This document shows positions 47,319 to 56,813 of a stretch of 58,386 nucleotides of DNA, one piece after another (position 1 is the stretch's first letter; each line of letters opens with the position of its first letter). The notes under the pieces were generated by a model that saw nothing but the letters and a program-made list of their open reading frames with translations, made no database searches and was not told where the DNA came from. The stretch is from an uncultured Pelagibacteraceae bacterium (GTDB lineage Bacteria; Pseudomonadota; Alphaproteobacteria; Pelagibacterales; Pelagibacteraceae). Made by a program: the position numbers and the translations under genes. The DNA is taken from contig CACKZH010000004.1 of assembly GCA_902604575.1 (NCBI GenBank), positions 1 through 58,386 on the forward strand, given 5' to 3'.

Positions 47319-50188
47319 TGTTACATAATTCACAAAAAGATTTTTTAAAAAGACACATTGGACCTTCAGATGAAGATCAAAATAAAATGCTTAAGGAACT
47401 TAATTACAAATCTCTAGATGATTTAATCAAAAGTACAGTTCCAGAAAAGATCCAATTGAAAGATGAATTAAATATTGGAGAATCTAATTCAGAATATGAA
47501 GCATTAAGAAAATTAAAAGCAATTTCAAAAAAAAATAAAATTTACTCTAACTTCATAGGAATGGGTTATTATGGCACTTATACACCATATGTAATTCTTA
47601 GAAATATTTTAGAAAATCCAGGTTGGTACACTTCTTATACACCTTATCAACCCGAGGTAGCTCAAGGAAGATTGGAAATGCTACTTAATTTCCAACAAAT
47701 GATAGTTGATTTCACAGGAATGGATATCGCAAACGCATCTTTATTAGATGAAGGAACAGCAGCTGCAGAAGCGATGGGATTAAGTCATAGATTAAATAAA
47801 AAAGATAATAATTTAGTTTTTGTCTCAGAAAATTGTCACCCACAAACAATAGATGTAATTCAAACAAGAGCGGAACCGATGGGATTAAAAGTACTTGTTG
47901 GTGATGAAGATAAAGTATTAGATCAATTAAAAGAAGATTTAGTTTGTGGTATATTACAATATCCAGGAACGTTAGGAGATATAAAAGATCCAAGTGAATC
48001 AATTAGCAAAATTCATAAAAAAAATGGTAAAGCAATTTTAGCTTGTGATTTATTGGCACTTGCCAAGTTAAAAACACCAAGAGAACTAGGAGCAGATATT
48101 GCCGTAGGAAGCTCTCAAAGATTTGGAATTCCAATGGGTTATGGTGGACCTCATGCAGCCTTCTTTGCAACTAAAGACGAATACAAAAGATCTATGCCTG
48201 GAAGAATTGTTGGGGTATCTGTTGATAGACATGGAAACAAAGCATATAGATTATCATTACAAACTAGGGAACAACATATAAGAAGAGACAAGGCTACAAG
48301 TAATATTTGTACTGCCCAAGCTTTATTAGCAATTGTGTCAGCAGCATATGCTATTTATCATGGTCCAAAAGGTATTCGAACTATTTCTGAGAGAGTTTCT
48401 CAATTAGCTAAAAACTTTGCAGATAAATTAAAACAATCAGGATATGAAATTTATTCAGATCATTTCTTTGATACGGTTACAATTGTTACTAAAGACAAAA
48501 CTGATCAAATCTATAAAAATGCTTTAGATCAAAAAGTAAATATCAGAAAAGTAAATTCTGAAATGCTAGCAGTTTCTTTCGATGAAAAGAAAAATGTTTA
48601 TAGAGTAAATCAATTATTAAAAATTTTTAATGCAGCAGAATCAATTAAAAAGGAAGATCCAACAGTAAGTTTGCCCAATCTTCCAAAAAATTTATTAAGA
48701 ACTTCAAAATATTTAGAGCACCCAGTTTTTAATTCATATCATTCAGAAACTGAGATGCTTAGATATTTAAAAAAATTAGAAGACAAAGATATAGCTTTAA
48801 ATAGAACTATGATTGCACTTGGTTCATGTACTATGAAATTAAACGCTACTGCAGAAATGATACCTATTTCATGGAGAGAATTAGCAGAGCCTCATCCATT
48901 TGTGCCTATTGAGCAGATGGAAGGATATAGAGATTTATTTACTGATCTTAAAAATTGGCTTAGATCAATTACTGGTTTTTCTGGTGTTTCACTTCAACCA
49001 AATGCAGGCGCTCAAGGGGAATATGCAGGATTAATGGTGATTAGAAAGTATCATTTAGATAGAGGTGAAGAAAACAGGAATATATGTTTAATTCCAAGCT
49101 CAGCACATGGAACTAATCCTGCTAGCGCACAAATGGTTGGAATGAAAGTTGTTGTTGTTGATTGTGACAAAGAAGGAAATGTTGATTTTGAAGATTTAAA
49201 GAAAAAAGCAGAAATGCATTCTGAAAATCTTGGAGCATTAATGGTCACATATCCGTCTACTCACGGAGTATTTGAGGAAAAAATTACAGATATATGTGAG
49301 TTAATTCATAAACACGGTGGCCAAGTTTATATGGATGGTGCAAATTTAAATGCGCTTGTTGGTATAGCAAGACCTGGAAATTTTGGTCCAGATGTTTGTC
49401 ACATAAACTTACACAAAACATTCTGTATTCCACATGGTGGTGGAGGACCAGGAATGGGACCAATTGCATGTAAAAGACATTTACAAGTTTATTTGCCTAA
49501 TCATCCAGTTGTTAAAGACTGTGGACCCGCAACAGGAATAGGACCAGTTTCAGCAGCACCTTGGGGAAGTTCAAGTATTTTATCAATTTCCTGGATGTAT
49601 ATTAAAATGATGGGTTCTGAAGGTTTAAAATTAGCTACTCAAATTGCAATACTAAATGCAAATTATATAGCTCATAGACTTAAAGATCATTACCCAATTC
49701 TTTATAAAGGTTCAAACGGTAATGTAGCTCATGAATGTATTATTGATATTCGATCTATTAAAACTGAAACAGGGATTACTGAAGAAGATATAGCTAAAAG
49801 ATTGATCGATTATGGTTTTCATGCACCAACAATGTCATGGCCAGTAGCAGGCACAATGATGATTGAACCAACTGAAAGTGAAAGCTTGTCCGAACTAGAT
49901 AGATTTTGTGATACTTTGATTAGCATTAAATCAGAAATAGATATGATCAAATCAGGAAAATTTGATAAAGTTGATAATCCAATTAAAAATGCACCTCATA
50001 CAGACATTGAATTAGCTTCAGATGAATGGAATCATAAATATTCAAGAGAGCAAGCTGCATATCCAGCAAAATTCTTAAAAGCAAATAAATTTTGGCCTCC
50101 AGTTGCAAGAGTAGACAACGTATATGGAGATAAAAATATTTTTTGTACTTGTCCAAGTATGGATGAGTTTAAAGAAGATGCAGCATAA
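47318..50188 (+). CDS. gcvP: Glycine dehydrogenase (decarboxylating), single-chain P protein
   Basis: FLKRHIGPSDEDQNKML, NLHKTFCIPHGGGGPGMGPI PLP-Lys motif; 956 aa. Confidence 0.98.
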   Translation: MLHNSQKDFLKRHIGPSDEDQNKMLKELNYKSLDDLIKSTVPEKIQLKDELNIGESNSEYEALRKLKAISKKNKIYSNFIGMGYYGTYTPYVILRNILENPGWYTSYTPYQPEVAQGRLEMLLNFQQMIVDFTGMDIANASLLDEGTAAAEAMGLSHRLNKKDNNLVFVSENCHPQTIDVIQTRAEPMGLKVLVGDEDKVLDQLKEDLVCGILQYPGTLGDIKDPSESISKIHKKNGKAILACDLLALAKLKTPRELGADIAVGSSQRFGIPMGYGGPHAAFFATKDEYKRSMPGRIVGVSVDRHGNKAYRLSLQTREQHIRRDKATSNICTAQALLAIVSAAYAIYHGPKGIRTISERVSQLAKNFADKLKQSGYEIYSDHFFDTVTIVTKDKTDQIYKNALDQKVNIRKVNSEMLAVSFDEKKNVYRVNQLLKIFNAAESIKKEDPTVSLPNLPKNLLRTSKYLEHPVFNSYHSETEMLRYLKKLEDKDIALNRTMIALGSCTMKLNATAEMIPISWRELAEPHPFVPIEQMEGYRDLFTDLKNWLRSITGFSGVSLQPNAGAQGEYAGLMVIRKYHLDRGEENRNICLIPSSAHGTNPASAQMVGMKVVVVDCDKEGNVDFEDLKKKAEMHSENLGALMVTYPSTHGVFEEKITDICELIHKHGGQVYMDGANLNALVGIARPGNFGPDVCHINLHKTFCIPHGGGGPGMGPIACKRHLQVYLPNHPVVKDCGPATGIGPVSAAPWGSSSILSISWMYIKMMGSEGLKLATQIAILNANYIAHRLKDHYPILYKGSNGNVAHECIIDIRSIKTETGITEEDIAKRLIDYGFHAPTMSWPVAGTMMIEPTESESLSELDRFCDTLISIKSEIDMIKSGKFDKVDNPIKNAPHTDIELASDEWNHKYSREQAAYPAKFLKANKFWPPVARVDNVYGDKNIFCTCPSMDEFKEDAA

Positions 50189-50194
50189 TAATTA

Positions 50195-51433
50195 ATGAAA
50201 ATTGCTGTTGTTGGCTCAGGTATTTCCGGATTAAGTGCTGCTTATTATTTATCTAAAAAACATCATGTAGATCTTTTTGAGCAAGAAGATCATTTTGGTG
50301 GACACTCACATACAATAGATATTTTTTTTGATGAAAAAAAAGTTTCTGTAGATATTGGTTTTATTGTTTTTAATTTTCAAACTTATCCAAATTTAATTAA
50401 TTTTTTTAAGGAAAATGATATTCAAATTGAAAAAAGCAATATGTCTTTTTCAGTTTCAGTAGATAATACAAACTTTGAATATTGTGGAAAAGGGTTAGGT
50501 GGAATTTTCTCTAATAAATCAAATTTGTTTAACATAGAGTTCTTAAAAATGTTTTTTGATATAATTAAATTTTATAAAAAAAGTGATCAAGTAAATGTAT
50601 CAAATGATAAAATTACTTTAGGTGAATATTTAAAAATCAACAAATTATCCAAAACTTTTATCGATTATCATATAATTCCAATGGTATCTGCAATTTGGTC
50701 TATGCCTCCTTATGAAGCGAGCAAGATGCCAATAAGTTTCTTTCTTAGATTTTTCCAAAATCATGGTTTGTTTAAATTGAAAAATAGACCGCAGTGGTAC
50801 ACAGTAACCAATAGAAGCAGAACTTATGTTAGTAAAATACTTTCCCAAATAAGTGGTGAACATTACAAAAATTACAAAGTTACAAGAGTTAAAAGAAAAT
50901 CATCAGGATTAGACCTTTACTATGGTGGAGAAAGCGAATTTTTTGATTATGATAAAGTTGTTTTAGCGACACATGCTGATGAAGCCTTAAAGTTAATTGA
51001 AAATCCAACTGAGGATGAGAGAAATATTCTTTCGAATTTTAGCTACAAAGAAAATATAGCTTACATACATACAGACCAGCGGGCCATGCCAAAAAATAAA
51101 AAAGCTTGGTCTTCTTGGAATTCATCAATAGATGACAAGAATTTAGAGAAAAATTCAATAACCTACTGGTTAAATTTATTACAAAATTTAAAGTGTGATG
51201 AAAATATTTTCTTAACACTAAATCCTTACTTCAATATTGATGAGAAAAAAATATTGAGAAAAGTAAAATTTACACATCCATATTATGATCAAAAAGCGTT
51301 AGATGCTCAATCAGAGCTTATTAAAATACAAAATCAAAAAGATTTACTTTTTTGTGGCAGTTATTTTGGTTATGGATTCCATGAAGATGGAATAAAATCA
51401 TCTATTGAAATGCTGAAAAACATTAATGATTAG
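50195..51433 (+). CDS. FAD-dependent amine-oxidase-like oxidoreductase
   Basis: IAVVGSGISGLSAAYYLSKKHHVDLFEQEDHFGGHSHT; first gene of the CFA/DUF1365 cluster. Confidence 0.88.
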   Translation: MKIAVVGSGISGLSAAYYLSKKHHVDLFEQEDHFGGHSHTIDIFFDEKKVSVDIGFIVFNFQTYPNLINFFKENDIQIEKSNMSFSVSVDNTNFEYCGKGLGGIFSNKSNLFNIEFLKMFFDIIKFYKKSDQVNVSNDKITLGEYLKINKLSKTFIDYHIIPMVSAIWSMPPYEASKMPISFFLRFFQNHGLFKLKNRPQWYTVTNRSRTYVSKILSQISGEHYKNYKVTRVKRKSSGLDLYYGGESEFFDYDKVVLATHADEALKLIENPTEDERNILSNFSYKENIAYIHTDQRAMPKNKKAWSSWNSSIDDKNLEKNSITYWLNLLQNLKCDENIFLTLNPYFNIDEKKILRKVKFTHPYYDQKALDAQSELIKIQNQKDLLFCGSYFGYGFHEDGIKSSIEMLKNIND

Positions 51434-52190
51434 TTCTTGTATATATAATGGAAATGTAATCCATAAGAGATTCAAACCAAAAGAACATTTTTTTAAATAT
51501 AAAGTATTTTCACTTTTTATCGATCTATCAGAGTTAAATGAGCTTAACGATAAATTAAAATTTTTTTCATTAAATAAATTTAATCTTATTAGTTTTTATG
51601 AGAAAGATCATGGTGATCGTGATGGCTCATCTCTTTTTGAGTGGGTAAAAAAAAATCTAATCAATAACGAAATCAGCATAGATAATATAAAGGTTAAACT
51701 TTTATGTTATCCAAGAATACTAGGTTATGTTTTTAATCCACTGAGTATTTTTTTTGTATACGACAGAAATGATAATTTAATTTCAATTTTATATGAGGTT
51801 AAAAATACATTTGGTGAGCAACATACATATGTATTTAAAGTAGAGGGACTAAACAAATTAATTCAAAATAATTGTTCAAAGAAATTTCATGTTTCACCAT
51901 TTATTGAAATGGATTGCAATTATTTTTTTAGGATATTAAATCCAGAGCAGAAGTTGTCAGTTGTAATAGATCAATATGATCAAGAAGGAAAAATTCTTTT
52001 TGCGTCTCAAGATGGTGAAAGATCTGCTTTGACAAGCAAAAACTTAATGAACTCTTATCTTAAACACCCATTAATGACATTTAAAATTATTTCTGCGATA
52101 CATTTTGAAGCGTTTAAATTATGGATTAAAGGAATTAAATTTATTAAGAAAAAATTTAAAATTAAAAATAACTTAACAGTAGAGAATTAA
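51426..52190 (+). CDS. DUF1365 family protein
   Basis: IYNGNVIHKRFKPKEHFFKYKVFSLFIDLSEL, CYPRILGYVFNPLSIFFVYDRN, KKFHVSPFIEMDCNYFF. Confidence 0.92.
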   Translation: MISSCIYNGNVIHKRFKPKEHFFKYKVFSLFIDLSELNELNDKLKFFSLNKFNLISFYEKDHGDRDGSSLFEWVKKNLINNEISIDNIKVKLLCYPRILGYVFNPLSIFFVYDRNDNLISILYEVKNTFGEQHTYVFKVEGLNKLIQNNCSKKFHVSPFIEMDCNYFFRILNPEQKLSVVIDQYDQEGKILFASQDGERSALTSKNLMNSYLKHPLMTFKIISAIHFEAFKLWIKGIKFIKKKFKIKNNLTVEN

Positions 52191-53368
52191 TGTTCTTAAA
52201 TAATGTAGCAGATAAATTGGTTTTTAAATTTCTTAATGAAATAAGTCATGGTTATCTAGAGCTAACTACACATGACAGAAAAGTATTAAAGTTTGGAAAT
52301 CCAAATGAAAAATTACATGCAAATATTTTAATCAAAAAACCTGATTTTAATTATAATTTATTTAGAGGTGGTAGTGTTGGATTTGCTGAGAGCTATATGA
52401 GAGGTGAATTTGAAACTGATAATTTATCAAATTTAATTGAATTAACTGCAAGAAATATAGAAGTAATATATAAATTCTCAGGCCTTCTAGATTTTCCAAT
52501 AATTAATTTTTTTAAAAATCAAATTATCAAAAATACAAAAAGTAGGAGCAAAGAAAATATTGCTAAACATTACGACCTTGGTAATGATTTTTTTTCTCTT
52601 TGGTTAGACGAAACGCTCACTTACTCGAGTGCTATTTTTGAAGATAAGTCAAAAAATCTTTCTGATGCTCAAAATAACAAATATCAAAAATTAATTGATC
52701 TAATTAAACCAAATAATGGTGACAAAGTTTTAGAAATAGGATGTGGTTGGGGAGGTTTTGCCGAGTACTTAGGTAAAAAATATGATGTGAAACTAGACTG
52801 TATTACAATATCAAAAAAACAATTTGAATACGCAAAAGAAAGAATTTTTAATTGTGGATTAAACGAAAAAGTAAATATTGAAATAAAGGATTACAGAGAT
52901 CTTAAAGGCAAATATAATTCAATTGCCTCTATAGAAATGATTGAGGCAGTTGGTCAAAATTATTTAGAGGGTTATTTTAAAACTATTAAAACTAACTTAT
53001 CTGATGGTGGTAAAGCAGCTATTCAAGCAATTACCATCGATGATAGGTTGTTTGATAGATATAAAAACAAACAAGATTTTATTCAAAAATATATCTTTCC
53101 AGGTGGTTTTTTACCAAATAAAAATAGCATTAATCGTTATGTTTCTGACAACGGTTTAACTATAAATTCATATATTTCTTATGCTGATCATTATGCAAAT
53201 ACATTGTCTATATGGAGAAATGAGTTTTTAAAAAAATGGGATTTAATAAAAAATCAAGGTTTTGACTCAACATTTAAAAGAATGTGGGAGTTTTACCTTT
53301 CTTATTGTGAAGCAGGATTTAAGTCAAAAAATATTGACCTGATACAATTTTCAATGCAAAACAAATAA
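52190..53368 (+). CDS. Cyclopropane-fatty-acyl-phospholipid synthase family SAM methyltransferase
   Basis: GSVGFAESYMRGEFETDNL, ENIAKHYDLGNDFFSLWLDETLTYSSAIF, VLEIGCGWGGFAEYLG, IEMIEAVGQNYLEGYF. Confidence 0.93.
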   Translation: MFLNNVADKLVFKFLNEISHGYLELTTHDRKVLKFGNPNEKLHANILIKKPDFNYNLFRGGSVGFAESYMRGEFETDNLSNLIELTARNIEVIYKFSGLLDFPIINFFKNQIIKNTKSRSKENIAKHYDLGNDFFSLWLDETLTYSSAIFEDKSKNLSDAQNNKYQKLIDLIKPNNGDKVLEIGCGWGGFAEYLGKKYDVKLDCITISKKQFEYAKERIFNCGLNEKVNIEIKDYRDLKGKYNSIASIEMIEAVGQNYLEGYFKTIKTNLSDGGKAAIQAITIDDRLFDRYKNKQDFIQKYIFPGGFLPNKNSINRYVSDNGLTINSYISYADHYANTLSIWRNEFLKKWDLIKNQGFDSTFKRMWEFYLSYCEAGFKSKNIDLIQFSMQNK

Positions 53369-53373
53369 AAATA

Positions 53374-53934
53374 ATGGAGATATTTATGCGACATATAAAA
53401 ATAATTAAATCAATTTCATTGATAATTTCATTATTCTTAATTACAAGTTGCTCAAATAATAGTGCTATGAAACCAGAAGACTTTAAAAACAAAGAACCAA
53501 GATTAATTATTGAGGAATATTTATCTGGAAATATTAAGGCTTGGGGTGTTCTACAAAATAGATCAGGAAAAGTTACAAGACAATTTTCTGCAGACTTAAA
53601 TGGAACTTGGGATGGAAAACAATTAATTCTTAAAGAAAAATTCAATTGGGACGATGGTGAGGTTCAAGACCGAGAATGGATAATAAATAAAATTGATGAG
53701 CACAATTATGAAGGAACAGCAGGGGATGTTGTAGGTAAAGCAATAGGATACTCTTATGGACCAGCGTTTAAATTTGAATATGTTTTATTAGTTCCTGTTA
53801 AAGGTAAAGAATTAAAAATAACTTTCGATGATTGGATTTTTAAACAAGATGATAGAGTTGCAATTAATAGAGCAACAATGACTAAATTTGGTTTTAAAGT
53901 AGCTGAATTAACAGTTGTATTTGTAAAAGATTAA
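53374..53934 (+). CDS. DUF3833-type lipoprotein
   Basis: LFLITSCSNN lipobox; Y.G.hA-like EEYLSGNIKAWGVLQNRSGKVTRQFSADLNGTW. Confidence 0.85.
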   Translation: MEIFMRHIKIIKSISLIISLFLITSCSNNSAMKPEDFKNKEPRLIIEEYLSGNIKAWGVLQNRSGKVTRQFSADLNGTWDGKQLILKEKFNWDDGEVQDREWIINKIDEHNYEGTAGDVVGKAIGYSYGPAFKFEYVLLVPVKGKELKITFDDWIFKQDDRVAINRATMTKFGFKVAELTVVFVKD

Positions 53935-54693
53935 CTATTTTTTTTGATATTTTGTTAGTTTTCCAACTAAACCAAAATAAATTTTACTCGGTAAAAGACT
54001 CAATAGTTTTAATGTAATTGTAAGTGATTTTGGAAAATGTATTTCAAATATATTTTTGCTAACTAATCCTTCATAAATTTGATCTGCTGCATACTCAGGA
54101 GTTTTCAAAAAAGGCATTTTAAAATCATTTTTATCTGTCATTGGTGTTTTAATAAATCCAGGAGATACTAAACAAACACGCACATTGTATCTTTTAAAAT
54201 CAAAGTACAAACTTTCGGCCAAGTTATTCAATGCAGATTTAGATGGTCCATATCCAGTTGAATTAGGTAACCCCCTATATCCTGCAATTGACGAAACAAT
54301 AGTAATTATACCGTTTTTTTTATCTCTAAAGTATTGTTCAACTGCTTTGATGCTATTCACAGTTCCAAAAAAATTTACTTTAAATACATCTTCCATTTGA
54401 TCGACATTAATATCTTTTTCTTTTTTGGGATCCCATGTTCCAGTTGAAAAAAAACAAATATCTATATTTTCATATTTGTTTTTAATTTCATTAAATACTT
54501 CTTTGCACTTTTCTTTATCTGTTACATCTAAAGGAAAACTTGAAATATTTTCATAAGAATTTGAAAGCTCATTTAGTAATTCAGCTCTTCTTGCAGATAC
54601 AGCAACATTCCATCCCTTGCTTGCAAACTTAATTGCTAAAGCTTTACCAATTCCAGTGCTGCCGCCTGTAATCCAAATAGTTTTTTTATTCAT
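53935..54693 (-). CDS. Short-chain dehydrogenase/reductase
   Basis: IWITGGSTGIGKALAIKFASKGWNVAVSAR, SSIAGYRGLPNSTGYGPSKSALNNLAESL. Confidence 0.93.
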   Translation of the reverse strand: MNKKTIWITGGSTGIGKALAIKFASKGWNVAVSARRAELLNELSNSYENISSFPLDVTDKEKCKEVFNEIKNKYENIDICFFSTGTWDPKKEKDINVDQMEDVFKVNFFGTVNSIKAVEQYFRDKKNGIITIVSSIAGYRGLPNSTGYGPSKSALNNLAESLYFDFKRYNVRVCLVSPGFIKTPMTDKNDFKMPFLKTPEYAADQIYEGLVSKNIFEIHFPKSLTITLKLLSLLPSKIYFGLVGKLTKYQKK

Positions 54694-54701
54694 TTTTTGT
54701 T

Positions 54702-55184
54702 ATGTATATATTTAACATGTTTAAAAATAAATTTTTAACATTTATATTGTTTCTTACTATTACATTCTCTGCTTCATTGATTGGTGGTTTAGCTACCATT
54801 ACATTTAAAGAGCCATGGTACTTATTGTTAAATAAACCATCATTTAATCCACCAGATTGGATATTCGGACCTGTTTGGACCAGCTTGTATACATTGATGA
54901 CAATTTCAATATGGCTTTACTGGCATACAAAAAACAGAAATATGAATACTGTTTATATTTATTTTATTCATTTAGTATTCAATACAACTTGGAGTATAGT
55001 TTTCTTTGTTTTTCATAATATGGTTTTGGCTCTTTTAATATTAATCATATTAATAGCATTGATAATCAATCTTATTTTAAGGTTTAAACGCGTCAAGATG
55101 TTGAGTGCCTACTTAATGATTCCATATTTACTTTGGTGTAGCTTTGCACTAATTCTGAATACAAGCTTAATTATGCTAAATTAG
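54702..55184 (+). CDS. tspO: TspO/MBR family protein
   Basis: WYLLLNKPSFNPPDWIFGPVWTSLYTLMTISIWLYW. Confidence 0.93.
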   Translation: MYIFNMFKNKFLTFILFLTITFSASLIGGLATITFKEPWYLLLNKPSFNPPDWIFGPVWTSLYTLMTISIWLYWHTKNRNMNTVYIYFIHLVFNTTWSIVFFVFHNMVLALLILIILIALIINLILRFKRVKMLSAYLMIPYLLWCSFALILNTSLIMLN

Positions 55185-55186
55185 AT

Positions 55187-56290
55187 ATGGATGATGTTGT
55201 AGTAATTGGTGGTGGAATAATAGGGGCGGCAACCGCTTATTTTTTATCCAAAGAAGGTAGAAAAGTAAAAGTTATTGAAAGAGATCCTACTTATAAAACA
55301 GCTTCATTCCCATTATCTCTTGGTGGTTTTAGAAGACAATTTTTCCAAAAAGAAAATATTTTATTAGGAAAATTTGCAAGAGAATTTATTTTTCAAATAC
55401 CAGAATTATTAAAAACAGAAAAAAATCCTAATCCTACAGCTAGTATGGTAACCAATGGATATCTTTTAATGTTTGGTCCCGAACATGCTGAAGAACAATA
55501 TAGAGCATTAGAAAATCATAAAGAATGTGATGCAGGAACAAAAAATATTAAAGGGTCAGAATTATCTAAGGTTTTCCCCTATGTGAATAGTGAAGGGATA
55601 GAGACTGCAACTTATACGGATAATCAAAGTGAAGGATGGATTGATCCATTTATGTTTCATAGTGCTCTTAAAAGTAAAGCAATAGAGCTTGGAGCAGAAT
55701 TTATTAAAGGTAAAGTAAAAAGTATTTCTGAAATAAATGCCAAAACAATTGTTTCTGCAGCTGGTTGTTGGACAAAAGAGTTGTTAGAAGATATTCCTGT
55801 TGTTCCTCAAAAGCATACTGTCTTTAGAGTTAAATGCCCAACTTACATAAAAGAAATGCCACTAAGTGGAGACTTAACAACGGGTGTTTATTGGAGACCA
55901 GAAGGAGGAGAGTATTTAGCAGGATCTCCTATTTCTGTATTCGATGCAGAAGATTTAGAACCAGCTTGGAATGATTTTGAGGAGTTGGTGTGGCCTGCAT
56001 TAGCCAAAAGAATACCCGCCTTTGAAGAACTAAAGTTAACAGGTGGATGGGCAGGTTACTATGATTGCAATAGATTAGATAACAATGCAGTAGTGGGTAA
56101 ACATCCAAAATATGAGAATGTATACATGGCATCTGGGTTTACAGGTAGAGGATTAATGCAGGCACCAGGTATTGGTAGAGCTTTGACTGAATTAATTACA
56201 ACAGGATCTTATCAAACTATTGATATAAGTGATTTTGCTGTTGAAAGGGTGCTAGGTAATTCTGCTAGGCCAGAACCTTATGTTTTGTAG
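55187..56290 (+). CDS. FAD-dependent oxidoreductase (DAO family, FOXRED1/glycine oxidase-like)
   Basis: VVVIGGGIIGAATAYFLSKEGRKVKVIERD, GGWAGYYDCNRLDNNAVVGKHPKYENVYMASGFTGRGLMQAPGIGRALTELI. Confidence 0.9.
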   Translation: MDDVVVIGGGIIGAATAYFLSKEGRKVKVIERDPTYKTASFPLSLGGFRRQFFQKENILLGKFAREFIFQIPELLKTEKNPNPTASMVTNGYLLMFGPEHAEEQYRALENHKECDAGTKNIKGSELSKVFPYVNSEGIETATYTDNQSEGWIDPFMFHSALKSKAIELGAEFIKGKVKSISEINAKTIVSAAGCWTKELLEDIPVVPQKHTVFRVKCPTYIKEMPLSGDLTTGVYWRPEGGEYLAGSPISVFDAEDLEPAWNDFEELVWPALAKRIPAFEELKLTGGWAGYYDCNRLDNNAVVGKHPKYENVYMASGFTGRGLMQAPGIGRALTELITTGSYQTIDISDFAVERVLGNSARPEPYVL

Positions 56291-56299
56291 TATAAAAAA

Positions 56300-56809
56300 A
56301 TGAAATTAAATATTGGAGGAGAAGAAAAAAAAGAAGGATGGAAAATTTTAAATATCCAAAAAAAACCACATGTAGATTTTATTGGAGATATTAGTGATCT
56401 TGGACAATTTGAAGATAATTCAATTGATGAAATTTATGCAAGCCATGTAATCGAACATGTTCCTCAAAAAAAAATTAAACAAACATTTGAGGGTATTTTT
56501 AGAGTTTTAAATCAAAATGGAAAAGTTTATATATCTGTTCCAGATATGGATATACTTTGTACAATTTTCATTGACCCAAAGGCCCCAATAAAAGTAAAGC
56601 ATCATGTAATGAGAATGATGTTTGGTGGACAAACTGATGATTTTGATTTTCATTATTATGGATGGAATATTGAATTTATGAAAAACACTTTATCTGCAGC
56701 AGGATTTAAAAAACTTGAAAGAGTAAAAAGTTTTTCTCTATTTAAAGATACAAGCGAATTTGCTCCATACGGCTCTCCAATAAGCTTAAATGTTATAGGT
56801 TATAAATAA
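56300..56809 (+). CDS. SAM-dependent methyltransferase (type 11-like)
   Basis: LNIGGEEKKEGWKILN, DNSIDEIYASHVIEHVPQKKIKQTFEGIFRVLNQNGKVYISVPDMD. Confidence 0.8.
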   Translation: MKLNIGGEEKKEGWKILNIQKKPHVDFIGDISDLGQFEDNSIDEIYASHVIEHVPQKKIKQTFEGIFRVLNQNGKVYISVPDMDILCTIFIDPKAPIKVKHHVMRMMFGGQTDDFDFHYYGWNIEFMKNTLSAAGFKKLERVKSFSLFKDTSEFAPYGSPISLNVIGYK

Positions 56810-56813
56810 AATC

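Noticed and set aside
46935-47333. 132-aa minus ORF across gcvH
   Set aside because: Covers the whole gcvH gene antisense; low-complexity F/Y/C-rich product typical of reverse frames
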